Part shown: piece after piece, positions 10,890 to 22,501 of the stretch
Position numbering within the stretch: the stretch's first letter is position 1
Layout: each line of letters begins with the position of its first letter
Program-made: the position numbers and the translations under genes
Notes under the pieces: generated by a model
Told to the model about the DNA's origin: nothing
The model's database searches: none
The model's input: only the letters and a program-made list of their open reading frames with translations
Source: Anthopleura xanthogrammica
Lineage: Eukaryota > Cnidaria > Anthozoa > Actiniaria > Actiniidae
DNA length: 64,000 nucleotides
NCBI GenBank assembly: GCA_964019055.1
Contig: OZ025206.1
Coordinates: 21,842,078 to 21,906,077, forward strand
Direction of reading: 5' to 3'

Positions 10890-11190
10890 AAAAATACAAT
10901 ACAATACAATACTTTTTATTTCACATTTCTATTAATATATACATTTACAGATTTATATATTTTGTTGTATTTTTTTTTCAGTACAAGTATTTTGAAGGTT
11001 TTTTTTTTTTGCAAAAATATAGTTATAATTTTGAAATGTTTAGTATTTTAATTTTAAGGGGCTTCGTGGAGGGAAGAAAACCGGAAAATCGCAGATAGGA
11101 ATCTTCCAAGCGCAGGTGTGTGGATGGATGTTTTAAGGGTAGAATCCACAACCATAGCGGCGAGAGATGGTGCGCTAATGGGCGACCCTT
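10890..11190 (-). mobile_element. SINE-like relic with AATAC tail
   Basis: AATAC repeats near 10894 are followed, at 11055-11190, by a stretch ending like the 3' part of a tRNA-derived SINE (on the minus strand TTTTCCGGTTTTCTTCCCTCC). The same composite is at 62110-62410, and a related one is at 47225-47400. Confidence 0.35.
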
Positions 11191-11318
11191 TCGCTGATAA
11201 TCATACTTTTTAATTCGTTTTTAAAATAATGCAATTTGGGCCTCCAAAGTAGGGAAATGCCAAGACTGAGATAAACACAGACTTTATTTGAACTTTTAAA
11301 AAACATATTTTTTAATGG

Positions 11319-11360
11319 AAATAGACAGAAAACAGAACAGAGTAAACGATATCTTATGTA
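11319..11360 (-). pseudogene. Receptor N-terminal (TM1) scrap
   Basis: On the minus strand a short stretch reads approximately GATATCGTTTACTCTGTTC..., the DIVYSVLFSV coding block of the receptor family, then degenerates. No further helices follow. Confidence 0.5.
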
Positions 11361-11837
11361 CGTTCTATAACACAATCCTAGGGGGAAAATACATCAAATT
11401 TGTAATGAAGCAATGAACGTAGGAAAGATAATATTTGAGTTTCCTGTAATCTGACAACTGGGTGATTCATTTCTCCTCTATATACTACGTTATTGATTAT
11501 TGAATCTATTCAAAGGTTTATTAAACAAAGACTGTATATGGCCTGTACATGGTTATTACACTGGCTGTCGCGTCCTGATGTCAAAAGACTTCTGCTGGTT
11601 TCGAGTAATTTGAACGTTATTTAGGTTGTTAGCTTTTAATATCTCGTGCATCTCTAATATTATTACTTTTAGTATTATCTTAATAAATTCTGCTGAGTCG
11701 CAAAGCGCAGGCAGAGAGAATGACGTCAAGTCGTTTGCAAGCGTAAGAGGAAGAAGCAAAACCAAAAAAGAAGAAAAACAGAAGTGAAAAAGAGGGAACT
11801 GAATAGAGTAAGAATTTCATAAACGGAGAATTACCAT

Positions 11838-11890
11838 AGAATCAGCTATGGACGCCATCCAAGCGATGATACTATTCAACTGTAGTTTAG
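11838..11890 (-). pseudogene. Receptor TM3 scrap
   Basis: GGACGCCATCCAAGCGATG and the following bases match the TM3 coding block (NIAWMAS in reverse) of the intact genes. The flanking sequence does not continue the gene. Related scraps are at 45836-45880 and 63075-63120. Confidence 0.55.
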
Positions 11891-12319
11891 ATTGTTTTCG
11901 TTTTGCGTTGTTTTGGCGTACGTGCCTTGTCTTGGCTGACCTTCAGTTGGAATATTTATGCACTTTGATTTTTATGATTTTTATCATCCTTGTGCACGAG
12001 CTTTTTCATCAAGTAATCAACCAGGTGTCTGGAGCACGCACGAACCGTCCAATCACAGCGCACTTCGATGCTTAGCCAAGCGGCCATTGCTCCAAGTCTC
12101 TTCCCAATACAAAAACACGCGTTTCAAAGAATTTAGAGAAAAACAGTTGAAGTATACGTGTTGTTTAAAAAATTAAAGTAAATCTTTGCGATCCATCTCC
12201 TCAAATTCTGTGAGATATATGACTTTTAAGACTCGGGCGAGGGGCCGCTTGAATTACAACAACAATCCTTTTCGCGGTTAGTTTTTCGTACAGCTGGAAG
12301 TAACTACGATGATTCTTTT
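11891..12319. other. Intergenic between G4 flank and G5
   Basis: Mixed sequence; TTTGCGTTG...CTTGTCTTGGCTGACCTTCAG recurs 3' of G4, G11 and G22. No gene seen. Confidence 0.5.
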
Positions 12320-13188
12320 CTACATACAGCAAAGAACGTTCTTCACCAAAGCCTTAATTTTCGAACTTTGAAAACTAAACAGATAAGGGTCCAGAGCGGC
12401 GTTAATAGAGGCAACTAATGTTGATGCAGTTATGTCAGAGAATAAGATTCCAAGTAGTAAGTAGTTTATGGTTATGGGGATCCAGCACACTACAAATGTG
12501 ACAACTACTGCAAGAACACATAGAGTGACTTTCTTTTTCTTCTTTCTCTCGGTGATCTCTCGTTCTCCTGTAGGTTCGACTGTCTGCTTGCACCAGAGGG
12601 ACATGAATAATTTCACAGTAAAAAATATAATCAGAGACGAGGAACAGATTGTTTCCAACAAAATGTACACCGAATGAACTTTACTAGTTGTATGGTTAAC
12701 GAAACAGTCTAAATCTCTGTTCATGTGAGTATTAAAAAATACGGGTAACGCTCCAACAACAGCATATATCCAAGACACCAGAACGAGCACTTTGACGATC
12801 TTCAGAGAAAAACGCTGACTGAAGGAGTGAGGACGGCAAACAGCAAAGTATCGTTCAACTGTTAAACAAACCATAGTGAAAATCGAAGCTTCGCCCGCCA
12901 TCCAAGCAATGTTACTTTTGAGCAGTAGTTTACACAACCAGTCCCCAAGAACTCCACCTGGCACGGAATCACGGAATCACGAAAGAAAGGCAGGAATATG
13001 AACTCAGGAGCAAGAAAAACACCTAATAAAAGGTCTGCTGCAGCCAAGTTTAACAGCAGATAGTTTGTGGATGTTTTCATTCCTCGTTCATTGGTGATGA
13101 TGTAAATAACGAGAGAGTTCCCTGCTATATTAAAGACAAGAACAACAGAAAACAGGGCAGAATAAACGATATCTTGCAACTGATACAT
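12320..13188 (-). pseudogene. G5 pseudogene: class A GPCR with 8-bp tandem duplication
   Basis: The reading frame is open from MYQLQDIV (ATG at 13188) through TM2, then breaks. At 12963-12978 the eight bases ACGGAATC are present twice in tandem, where paralogues have them once, shifting the frame in ECL1. Beyond it the correct frame resumes to the stop, with Cys, ERY, RKKKKK, CWIP, DPYLF and a terminal Cys pair all intact. It is otherwise very close to G11. With only one lesion it could be a young pseudogene, a segregating null allele or an assembly error. Confidence 0.88.
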
Positions 13189-13331
13189 GCTGCATCGAAA
13201 TATCTGTTTCCAAGTGAGAATATTGAGAAATGACAAATAATCCAAAGCTTTTTATAGTGTAAAACAATTCTCGCTTTCGAGAAAAGATGTTAAGCTTCGC
13301 ATTGAAAAAAGAATAAAAAGCTCAAAAACAC

Positions 13332-13450
13332 TCAATCGACAGCAAACGATGCCAAATTTCCTGAATGAATCAAATTAGCATCATAGTTAGCATTGACAAC
13401 GCGATCCATGTGTCGCAAAATGCTAAAGTTCAGATTTAATCTGATTGGAT
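13332..13450 (-). promoter_or_regulatory. Type I 5' flank of G5
   Basis: ATTGG at 13444-13448 and a 25-codon upstream ORF from ATG 13409 to TGA 13332 (MDRVVNANYDANLIHSG...). Confidence 0.5.
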
Positions 13451-13935
13451 ACGGAAAAAATCTAATCCAATTTGGGATATATCTTGATTCATTCTAATAA
13501 TTACTGTACGTAAAGTAAAATACACGAGCAAAAACAACCAGTTACTTTATTCACGACTGCATTCGGACGATCAGATGTTCATTTTTATCCATTGGAAAAG
13601 TCTGATCAATGAGCTTATAATCAGAAAGAGAAAAGTATTACCTGATCTAGGAACTAGAAATATTTCCTACAGTATTCCTAGAAAAAAATATGAAGTTATT
13701 TATATGTTTTCAATAATTCTCTGCATGTAATCGCAGTCAGTCTTGCTGAATTACACCGTCTTGGTATGGATCGGAAATATTAAATGTAAGCATGATGAAG
13801 GAACGGATGTCCTTGGTTAATAATGACTAACGAACGGAGATTGATGCCACTAAGAACAAATCTTACGGATTAAGAATTGCTATTACTAAAGAATCATTAA
13901 AGACACCCGATAAATAAAGTAAAGAAACCGAGGAA

Positions 13936-14008
13936 TGAATAAAATAAGTAAATAATATAAATGAGGCAAGCGCTCTCACCGCTACGCCACCGTACCCGTG
14001 CTTCCCTT
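13936..14008 (-). mobile_element. Internally deleted SINE copy
   Basis: The A/T-rich tail and the tRNA-like head (GGCAAGCGCTCTCACCGC) of the SINE at 29824-30100 are present, but the roughly 200 bp between them are missing. The surrounding receptor 5' flank is otherwise shared, so the insertion predates duplication of this flank. Confidence 0.5.
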
Positions 14009-15264
14009 TTTGGCTGTAAAGTAGTGTAAAACTAAACTTCAAACTAAATTAACTATCCTATATGATGGGTGTGAAGAGATTATCCCCATGAATCACAGCT
14101 GCTGTCCATGAAAGATTATTGAATGTTTATTGGAATATTGTACAATGAATGTATGCAGCTGACTGGACCTTGGCAACAGTGGCACACTGCCTTAGTGCTA
14201 TACTAGTCATTCTTTCGTCCCGCTTTTTTTGAAAGTCAAAGCAAGTACATTTAGAGTAGCACAGCAACGATTTCCAAGAAAATTTGTATGATTATATAAA
14301 TGTCATGTGATATCAAAATAGTTATGAATGCAATACAGGTAATGGAGACAACGGAGACATATCATTTAACAACTACCTGCAAAACATATATACATATTAT
14401 CTAGCTTTATTATACATAAACTTACTTTAATTAGCATCACTAGTAATTATAGAAAATCGCGTGCGCTGATTGGTCGACAACTTCGGAATATTTCTCTCTC
14501 TTTTTTTAACTTTGATCAGTAGCAACCTCCCCGAAGACCTTTTCAGAAACTATTTACAATGTATGTAACATAACTACAATAATAATAAGGGAAGAAAAGG
14601 TGTTATAATATCATTTAAGGCGACTGACTACTTTTGAACCCTCAATTTGAGCCCACGAATTGCGCGCGCACAAAAACCGCTCAAAACCGCACAACAACCT
14701 TCAAAATTTTATTGAGGAACCATACACGTTTTGAACTTCAACATTGCAAAAACCCCAAATTTTGCACGGGACTCTATATTTTTCTTTGAATTTCCTAAAA
14801 CAACAGGTAAAAATCAATATTTTGAGAAATGTTTGAAAAAAACGTAATCAAGGCAAAAAAAAATCAAAATAAAATAATAATTGAATCGGCTGCATGTTTG
14901 GTGTAAACTAAATCCTTAAAAATCATTCTTATTTGAACAGCGCTAGCTAATGAACCTGTTGCCTGAGTTTTAGAAATTCGGTCGTCACTTGTTTAGCTAC
15001 AGTCAGTTTGCCTTTTAGATGTGTAGATTGAACTCGAAGGCACTTATTATGACATTTATGAACACTTTATGTACAGTCCAAACATGGCAAGAGGCTTTAA
15101 TTTCCAAGATGTTTTCTTTGCATTGTTGTTTAGGCTTGCCTTCACTCAGGTCTTATACTATTCTGCGCTCATGCAAGTCCTGCAAGTTGTCCCTAGTGTT
15201 CAGTTGCATTGCCTCAGCCTGTTGTCTTATTTTGCCTTTAAATGACAATCCCTTTTCCAGTCAT
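14009..15264. other. Intergenic; left edge of the large duplication
   Basis: Up to about 14240 the sequence is the shared type I flank. From about 14875 it matches 32340 onward (TGAATCGGCTGCATGTTTGG), marking the start of the duplicated G6-G10 segment. Nothing coding recognised. Confidence 0.6.
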
Positions 15265-16149
15265 TTACCCGGACGACTCTTTTCTACAACAAAGAACCTT
15301 TTTGACCAAAACCTTAAATCTAGAACTTTGGAAGCTAAACAGATACGGATCCAGAGCAGCGTTGATAAACGTCGTTATTGCTGCTGTAGCTAACTCCATT
15401 TGGATCGTTGTTGGAAATACTTGTCCTGCTAAGCGTATAGCTACAGGAATCCAGCTCACCACAAATGTGACGACTACAGCAAGAACACACAAAGTGACTT
15501 TCTTTTTCTTCTTTCTCTCGGTGATCTCTCGTTCTCCTGTAGGTACGACTGTTTGCTTGCACCAGAGGGAAATGCATATTTTCACAGGGAAGAATGTCAT
15601 CAAAGAAAAGGCACATGATATTTCTAGCAAAGAGTACACCGCATATACTTTAAGAAATGTAACGTTAACGAAGCAAAGATATTCTCTGTTGAAGTGAGTT
15701 TGAACAAATAAGGGGGATATCACAACAACACCATATATCCAAGACACCACGACGAGGACTTTGACGATCTTCGTCGAGAAACGCTGACGGAAGGTGTGAG
15801 GACGACAAACAGCAAAGTATCGTTCAACTGACAAACAAATCATAGTGAAAGTCGAAACTCTGGACGCTATCCAAGCGATGTTGCCAAACAGAATTAGTTT
15901 ACACAGCCAGTCACCAAGAACTCCATCTGGCATAGAATCATGGAAAAAAGGCAGGAATATGAAGCTAGGAGCAAGGAAAACACCAAATAAAAGGTCTGCT
16001 ACAGCCAAGTTTAACAGCAGATAGTTTGTGGATGTTTTCATTCCTCGTTCATTGGTGATGATGTAAATAACGAGGGAGTTTCCTGCTATATTGTAGACAA
16101 GAACAACAGAATAAAGAACAGCAAAAATGATATCTTGTGTAGATGACAT
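15265..16149 (-). CDS. G6: class A GPCR
   Basis: 294 residues from the first ATG (MSSTQDII); the upstream in-frame codons lack ATG. Family landmarks are present: AGNSLV, LAVADLLFG, GDWLCK, ERY, RKKKKKVT, DPYLF and a Cys pair then RKESSG. ECL2 reads REYLCFVNVT, with Cys and an N-glycosylation sequon. TM6 is SWIP rather than CWIP, replacing the usual Cys6.47. TM5 has FFPVKI, a proline near its cytoplasmic end rather than at 5.50. Paralogues are G12 and G19. Confidence 0.92.
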   Translation of the reverse strand: MSSTQDIIFAVLYSVVLVYNIAGNSLVIYIITNERGMKTSTNYLLLNLAVADLLFGVFLAPSFIFLPFFHDSMPDGVLGDWLCKLILFGNIAWIASRVSTFTMICLSVERYFAVCRPHTFRQRFSTKIVKVLVVVSWIYGVVVISPLFVQTHFNREYLCFVNVTFLKVYAVYSLLEISCAFSLMTFFPVKICISLWCKQTVVPTGEREITERKKKKKVTLCVLAVVVTFVVSWIPVAIRLAGQVFPTTIQMELATAAITTFINAALDPYLFSFQSSRFKVLVKKVLCCRKESSG

Positions 16150-17286
16150 GACTTCGGGGTATATCGTGCACTGATATGATGACAAATCAACCTGTGCAGC
16201 TCAAGCCAAATGTTGAACTGGCATCTTTTTGAGGTGGGAACCGTCTTCTTTAGTATTAAGGATGTATTGTCTGTCAAGTTGTTCCCATTGCACAAATACG
16301 CAGCTGTTATTTCTTAAATTTTAATAACAACATTTTGAAGTATTGTATTTTTGATCCGTCAGAACATTATTATACTAATATATATAAAGTTAATGAAACT
16401 CCATTTCATTTCATATTACAAATCACAGTGCTACGCACCGTACCGTGAACACTTCCACAAGTTTTTGATTTATTTTTGACAACTTTTTGACATCTTTTTG
16501 ACAACTTTTAATTGTGTTCTCTACCGGCTAACCAATGAGGCATCGGCGCTTCACTTTGATGTCTCGATATCGTAACATCGATGTACAAACTCCGTACTGA
16601 AATACATGTCATCCTGTTTGCCAAACGTTATTTTGAAATTTGACAACACTTTAGAGAAGGGAGATTTAATGAAATTAAGGGTTCTTTCAGCAAGTTTATT
16701 AAATTTCGTGCTATTTTTGTTGAAACGATTTTAATTTAAAAATGGTTTATCTTCAACTTCACCAAGGTAAATCACAATCGAAGGTTGTTCGATTATTGTT
16801 ATTTAGTCCTTTCTATTGCATTTTATTTCAGGGAAGGAATACTCGAACCTGTACCTCGGTGTACCAGAAAACGGAGCAGTTCAGTCCAAATTGTGAAAAT
16901 ATATTTGCCTTAAAACATTAATCTACGACTTTTTTTTTAATTATTCGCATGTAAGCTGAGTGGTTTTCTATTTCTTTCGTGTGATTCAATGGTTTTCCTC
17001 CTGGCTCCTCAGTTTTATTAATTTATTTACTTCCAAAGACCTGGAAGTCATAGTGAATTGATTTGAATTAAAAAGACATGTAAAGCCGTTGCTCTTAGTA
17101 AATTCAGGCATAATTCCTCAAAGTCTACTAACAGTCAAATCAATTCCTTTTATTTAAACCACCTCATTATTCTGCATTCATGCTTCCGTCTTGGATCTCG
17201 ACTTGTCGCTGATTTTCTCTTTCTATTTCCGCTTCCTAGGTGTTGTACAAGGGTTACTCAGTAAAAGTTGCAGGAGTTCACAGACA
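16150..17286. other. Intergenic upstream of G6
   Basis: The type II block seen ahead of G12 is cut off here near 16414 and replaced by private sequence with TTTTTGACA repeats (16470-16510). From about 16590 to 17280 it matches 34780-35410. No gene. Confidence 0.55.
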
Positions 17287-17811
17287 TTGCCTTGCCTTGC
17301 CTTGCCTTGCCTTGCCTTGCCTTGCCTTGCCTTGCCTTGCCTTGCCTTGCCTTGCCTTGCCTTGCCTTGCCTTGCCTTGCCTTGCCTTGCCTTGCCTTGC
17401 CTTGCCTTGCCTTGCCTTGCCTTGCCTTGCCTTGCCTTGCCTTGCCTTGCCTTGCCTTGCCTTGCCTTGCCTTGCCTTGCCTTGCCTTGCCTTGCCTTGC
17501 CTTGCCTTGCCTTGCCTTGCCTTGCCTTGCCTTGCCTTGCCTTGCCTTGCCTTGCCTTGCCTTGCCTTGCCTTGCCTTGCCTTGCCTTGCCTTGCCTTGC
17601 CTTGCCTTGCCTTGCCTTGCCTTGCCTTGCCTTGCCTTGCCTTGCCTTGCCTTGCCTTGCCTTGCCTTGCCTTGCCTTGCCTTGCCTTGCCTTGCCTTGC
17701 CTTGCCTTGCCTTGCCTTGCCTTGCCTTGCCTTGCCTTGCCTTGCCTTGCCTTGCCTTGCCTTGCCTTGCCTTGCCTTGCCTTGCCTTGCCTTGCCCTTC
17801 CTTGCCTTGCC
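17287..17811. repeat. (TTGCC)n pentanucleotide array, about 105 units
   Basis: About 525 bp of nearly perfect CTTGC units, with one interruption (CCCTTC) near the right end. It ends 3 bp from the stop codon of G7. Because 5 is not a multiple of 3, all frames stay open as repeated PCLAL; these ORFs are not genes. The paralogous position beside G13 has only about four units. Confidence 0.98.
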
Positions 17812-17813
17812 GA

Positions 17814-18689
17814 CTATCTTTTACAGCATAGGATCTTTTGCACTAAAATCTTAAATATTGAGCTCTGAAAGCTAAACAGATAGGGGTCGAGAGCAGAGTT
17901 AATAGAAGCAATCAATGCTGTTGGAGTTAAGTCAGAGATACCGTAATCTGAGAATCCCATTATTGTGTAATTTATATATAATGGAATCCAGCACAGTACA
18001 AATGTGACAACTACAGCAAGAACACACAAAGTGACTTTCTTTTTCTTCTTTCTCTCGGTGATCTCTCGTTCTCCTGTGGGTTCGACTGTCTGCTTGCACC
18101 AGAGGGACATGCATATCTTCGTCAGGAAAAACAACATCAAAATTAAGAAACATACTGATTCTATCAGAAGGAATAAGGAATGGCCTTTAAGGAACGTTGT
18201 AGTGGTGATGGTGCAGATAGATTCTCTGTTGAAGTGAGTATGAATAAATGCGGGTAACACTCCAACAACAGCATATATCCAAGACACCACAACGAGTACT
18301 TTTACGATCTTCGGTGAGAAACGCTGACTGAAGGTGTGAGGATGGCAAACAGCAAAGTATCGTTCAACTGATAAACAAATCATAGTGAAAATCGAACCTC
18401 TGGACATCACCCAAGCGATGTTACTTTTGAACAGTAGTCTACACAGCCAGTCACCAAGAACTCCATCTGCCATGGAATCGCGAAAGAAAGGCAGGAATAT
18501 GAACTCAGGAGCAAGAAAAACACCAAATAAAAAATCTGCTACAGCCAAGTTCAACAGCAGATAGTTTGTGGATGTTTTCATTCCTCGTTCATTGGTGATG
18601 ATGTAAATAACGAGGGAGTTTCCTGCTATATTGAAGACAAGAACAACAGAGAACAGGACAGCAAAAATGAATTCCTTCGTAGCTGGCAT
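17814..18689 (-). CDS. G7: class A GPCR next to the CCTTG array
   Basis: 291 residues, first ATG at MPATKEFI. AGNSLV, LAVADFLFG, GDWLCR, ERY followed by AVCHPH, RKKKKKVT, CWIP and DPYLF are present. ECL2 carries a threonine run (ESICTITTTTF). The tail ends KILCCKR, two residues shorter than its paralogue G13, with the stop almost touching the repeat array, so array growth could erode the 3' end or 3' UTR. Confidence 0.92.
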   Translation of the reverse strand: MPATKEFIFAVLFSVVLVFNIAGNSLVIYIITNERGMKTSTNYLLLNLAVADFLFGVFLAPEFIFLPFFRDSMADGVLGDWLCRLLFKSNIAWVMSRGSIFTMICLSVERYFAVCHPHTFSQRFSPKIVKVLVVVSWIYAVVGVLPAFIHTHFNRESICTITTTTFLKGHSLFLLIESVCFLILMLFFLTKICMSLWCKQTVEPTGEREITERKKKKKVTLCVLAVVVTFVLCWIPLYINYTIMGFSDYGISDLTPTALIASINSALDPYLFSFQSSIFKILVQKILCCKR

Positions 18690-18820
18690 CACTTCAGGCT
18701 CGATCCTGCACTTATATGACAAAATCAACCTGTGCAGCTAAGTCAGATATCAGACTGAAATGAGGTGGGAACCGTCTTCTTTAGTATTAAGGATGTATTG
18801 TCTGTCTCCATTTCATTCCA

Positions 18821-18854
18821 TATTACAGAGATCAAAGCTGCCTTCATGGATATT
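18821..18854 (-). promoter_or_regulatory. Type II conserved upstream block of G7
   Basis: TATTACAGAGATCAAAG then CTGCCTTCATGGATATTG, about 135 bp upstream of the ATG, the shortest spacing in the array. Confidence 0.4.
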
Positions 18855-19990
18855 GATTTTCATTTTATTAAAACTAAGCATGTCTAGCATATATACAATT
18901 TGTCTGCGCATGCGCCAGATTTGAACCACAGGCATCCCAAGCTTTAATTTTACGGTTTTTGAAACATTGTTAAAAACAATTGGAAACCACAATATTGGAC
19001 TAAAACTTACTTTGAAACAAAGCTGTATCAAACGTTCCAAAAGCTGATGACAAGGTATCCAAATATGAACAATTAAGCTAGCTTTTGCCACAGAATTGAA
19101 AACATAATGTTTTCGTAATATTGCATAAAAAAGGATTCTAAAATACACTGAAATCATAACAACAAGACGCACTTGGTACGAAAATAGCATGATCTGACAT
19201 CGAGGGACCACTTCAGAGCCTCAAGAAAGTGTTTGAATGCAACGAGTAAGCTTAAATTAAAGGAAGCCAATTATTGATTTTTTGGCTGGGGGGCGACCGA
19301 ACAAATATAGTACTTTAAGTATGAAAGTGTGGATAACACGTGTAAAATCATAAATTGCTAAACCAAACAGAGCAAAATATTTTATTGATACGTAGACACA
19401 GATAACTGTAATTCACAGAATGTAAGCTTCAAAATATTACGACTATAACTTTGACTGGTAGGCATTGATTTTAATCATCTTCGATTTGTACGAACCCTGG
19501 AAGAAAGTAGTACTTATAGTGAATAGTTTGGCTAGTAACTGTCAAAAAAGACAATTAAAAAAATAATTTCTTTCAAAGCAAGTTTGCTGGAAAAAATCCA
19601 AAGTGATAAAAGCGACAAATATGTCTTTCAAGTTAAAGTTGTTTTCAAGTACAGCTCTTGAACAAGTCGCGGCCAAAGATCAAACATACATGTGCTTTGG
19701 ATATCAGTGTTGAATTACCTCCTGCAGCTTGAACATCAAAGAATTAGAAGTTGCACGAGCAAATGAAAAAAGGGGGTCACCTTTCCCGTTTAGGAGTGAG
19801 ATGATATCAAAGTGTAGTCTTTTTCTTTTCGAAAATCGCTTGCGTGCAATACATACAGGTCGAGCAGTAAAGTGTCATTTTTTTGTAGAAAATTAAATGG
19901 ATTGCGAAACATTTTTTAAAACCACCGTCTAATAATCTATAGAAAAAAATAGACAAACCAGCAAAGCAATAATCTAGCAACGATATACAT
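18855..19990. other. Intergenic, duplicated at 36619-37753
   Basis: Well conserved between both copies. A minus-strand ORF of about 130 codons (18813-19211) is open in both, but shows no domain and begins inside the shared flank, so I do not call it a gene. Confidence 0.5.
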
Positions 19991-20908
19991 TCATACAACC
20001 GTTAATGAGTGATTTTTACGGCAAAGAATCTTTTTAAGAAGGCTCGTAAACCTTGGACTTTGGAAACTGTACAAATAAGGATCCAGTGAAGCATTGACTG
20101 CCATCAGTAGAATCGTAATCTTTGTACCAACCTCAATCTGATGAAAATGAGGCCAGAATGCGAATATCAAATAAGTTACGTGTACAGGGATCCAACACAC
20201 CACAAATGTAACAACTACAGCAAGAACACACAAAGTGACTTTCTTGTTCTTCTTTCTCTCGGTGATCTCTCGTTCTCCTGTAGCCGGTTCGATTGTCCTC
20301 TTGCACCAGAGGTTGAACGCAGTCTTGATAAATAGATATGTCATTAGAGACGACGCACGAAATACTTCTAGGGAAACAAAAATTGCCGTTCCTTTTGAAA
20401 AATATGGATCGTATCTGCATCTTGAAGTATTTTTGTCGAAATAAGTATAAGCAGCCAAAAAAGGAAGCCCAATAACGCCTACAGCCCAAGATGCAATTAT
20501 CAATATTTTAAATTTTCTTGGGGAAAATCTTTGGCGAAAACTGTAAGGATGACAGACAGCGAAGTACCGTTCGAAGCATAAAGTCAACGAAGTAAGAAGA
20601 TAAGCAGTAGTTATCATGGACACAATGTTACAGTTGGTTAACAATTTGCACAACCAGTCTCCGAGAATTCCACTAGGATGCTCGAAAAATGGCACTAAAG
20701 CCCATTCAGGGAAAAGGAAAATGCCAAATAAAAGGTCTCCTACAGCCAAGTTTAACAGCAGATAGTTTGTGGAAGTTTTCATTCCTCGTTCATTGGTGAT
20801 GATGTAAATAACGAGGGAGTTTTCTGCTATATTGAAGACAAGAACAACAGAAAACAGGACGGCAAAAATGATGTCTTGTGTAGATGGCATGACTTGACGA
20901 TCGTTCAT
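19991..20908 (-). CDS. G8: divergent class A GPCR with DPYLY
   Basis: 305 residues from the first ATG (MNDRQVMPSTQ); a second ATG six codons on would also serve. It is less like the others: TM1 reads AENSLV, so the normally invariant Gly before Asn1.50 is Glu; TM2 has GD for AD; ECL1 is EHPSGILGDWLCK; the motif is FERYFAVCHPY; ECL2 is NTSRCRYD with a sequon; ICL3 has RKKNKK; TM7 is NASLDPYLY, keeping Tyr7.53. The tail (LCRKNHSLTVV) has one Cys. Its duplicate G14 keeps AGNSLV but is dead. Whether Glu1.49 is tolerated is uncertain. Confidence 0.88.
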   Translation of the reverse strand: MNDRQVMPSTQDIIFAVLFSVVLVFNIAENSLVIYIITNERGMKTSTNYLLLNLAVGDLLFGIFLFPEWALVPFFEHPSGILGDWLCKLLTNCNIVSMITTAYLLTSLTLCFERYFAVCHPYSFRQRFSPRKFKILIIASWAVGVIGLPFLAAYTYFDKNTSRCRYDPYFSKGTAIFVSLEVFRASSLMTYLFIKTAFNLWCKRTIEPATGEREITERKKNKKVTLCVLAVVVTFVVCWIPVHVTYLIFAFWPHFHQIEVGTKITILLMAVNASLDPYLYSFQSPRFTSLLKKILCRKNHSLTVV

Positions 20909-22501
20909 GGAACTATGATGGAATGCAACCGAATCACCCTTTTGCAGCTCGTTCAAATGTGTGATATTTGGATTTTTTTTGCTATATAGAAGACAACAAC
21001 CACAGAAAATATCAGAGAGCTCGAGAAAAAACAATCTCCTGAACTTGTTTTGCTGACACTCTTACAAGCAAAGCCTAAGCATAACGCCGTGTTCACAGTT
21101 ATTTATCTGCTTTCAATCGCTCAACAATATCTACGTTTCATCTTAGCAAGTCAATAGATTTTCTTTTCATTTTGGAAACAAAAGCGAATGAAATTTTTTT
21201 TAAATTAATCAAGTAGGTAAAATTGAAAGCCCTCGTTCTTTATTCATGTAGGAACCGTATTGGCACTTTTACGTAGTATTTCAATACACATGATCAAAAT
21301 GTACCAATTGGTATACTTTCATGATAGTTATTAGAACATGATATCAAAAAGCCATACCTCAGTGTCCATGGATGCTGCAAACCGGCTTTCATCTCATATG
21401 TCAACACACATTGATTCAAATAGCCAAATAACTCAATGAAAACAAACACAGAAGACCTCTTTTGAATATTATCAAAGAGAACGGTATAATACCACGATTC
21501 GAAATTGCATATTGGCCAGCATGAAATGGTAGATTCCTAAGACAGAACATACGAGATGTCAAGCGTTGAATGCGTGAAACAGCTGTTAAGTTTAGGAACC
21601 CCTTTCTTGTGTTCTTCCCAGTTCAATAAAATAGAGGAAAAATACTGTAAAGCCGAGAAGAATCATATATTTCGAATGTCATATGCTTGAAATAGCGACA
21701 GTCACTACTGCAGATTCTTGGAGCTGACAAAGTGACTATACGGAGTGGCAACTCAGTAACTACTAGTTTCCATTCCATTTAATTTCTGTTAAGGGCAACA
21801 GCATATATACACAGTATATTGCTTAAATATGATTATAAGCTTACCCTACGGCTAAACGTAGTCACTCATTTGTTGTCGGACGTAGATTTGAAGTTCTGTG
21901 AGATGAGAATGAGTTCACAGAAATATAATTATACTTTCGCTGTGATGATTTTGGATTCTAAGATGCTTTTCTAGTAATCAGAAAATCAAAACTAAGTTTC
22001 GAAAAAACATAAAATAGTATCAGTATTTTCTCCTCAATTTTCTATATAAAGACATATTTCTTCGAGTTTCCATCCAAACACTCGACTTCAATAAATTCCG
22101 AACGGTTTGATTGACGGAATAGAATCGATAAACTCGCACAACAAAGTCAGGCGCGTAGCAATGAAATTGGTAGTAATGATTTGATTCTTGTTTTGCCTTC
22201 CCTAACACTGAGACCTACTTATGAGTCAACTCTCTACATGTCATTTCGCTTTCCTTGTATTTTCCTGACTACCTTGTTTCCAGTTGCCTTCGCTGACCTT
22301 CCGATTCGATGGAAATCCTTTCTGCCGGCAGCTAAAATGCATCGTACAGTCTATTTAATTAAGTATCAAGCAACATGAATTGTTTTGCCTTGCCTTCAGT
22401 TCAAAACAAACTGTACCACACCACTGCATGGAAAAATATATCCTCCTAAATTTCCGTTTTTCCCTTCGTCTGATGTTTACAATTCGCTTTGTCCTGCTTC
22501 A
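20909..22501. other. Intergenic upstream of G8; empty site of a retrotransposon
   Basis: Matches 38654-41445 except for the retrotransposon found there. The single TATATAA at 22043-22049 is the unoccupied target site. No gene seen. Confidence 0.6.

Noticed and set aside
15019..15393. 124-codon plus-strand ORF 3' of G6, with a related one at 32484
   Set aside because: Overlaps the receptor 3' end on the opposite strand, the paralogous frame is disrupted, and no domain is visible.
17191..17868. Three overlapping ORFs of repeated PCLAL
   Set aside because: Translation of the CCTTG microsatellite in three frames; no independent coding evidence.
18813..19211. 132-codon minus-strand ORF, also open at 36575-36952
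   Set aside because: Shared only because of the recent segmental duplication; starts within a non-coding flank, no recognisable domain or helix pattern.
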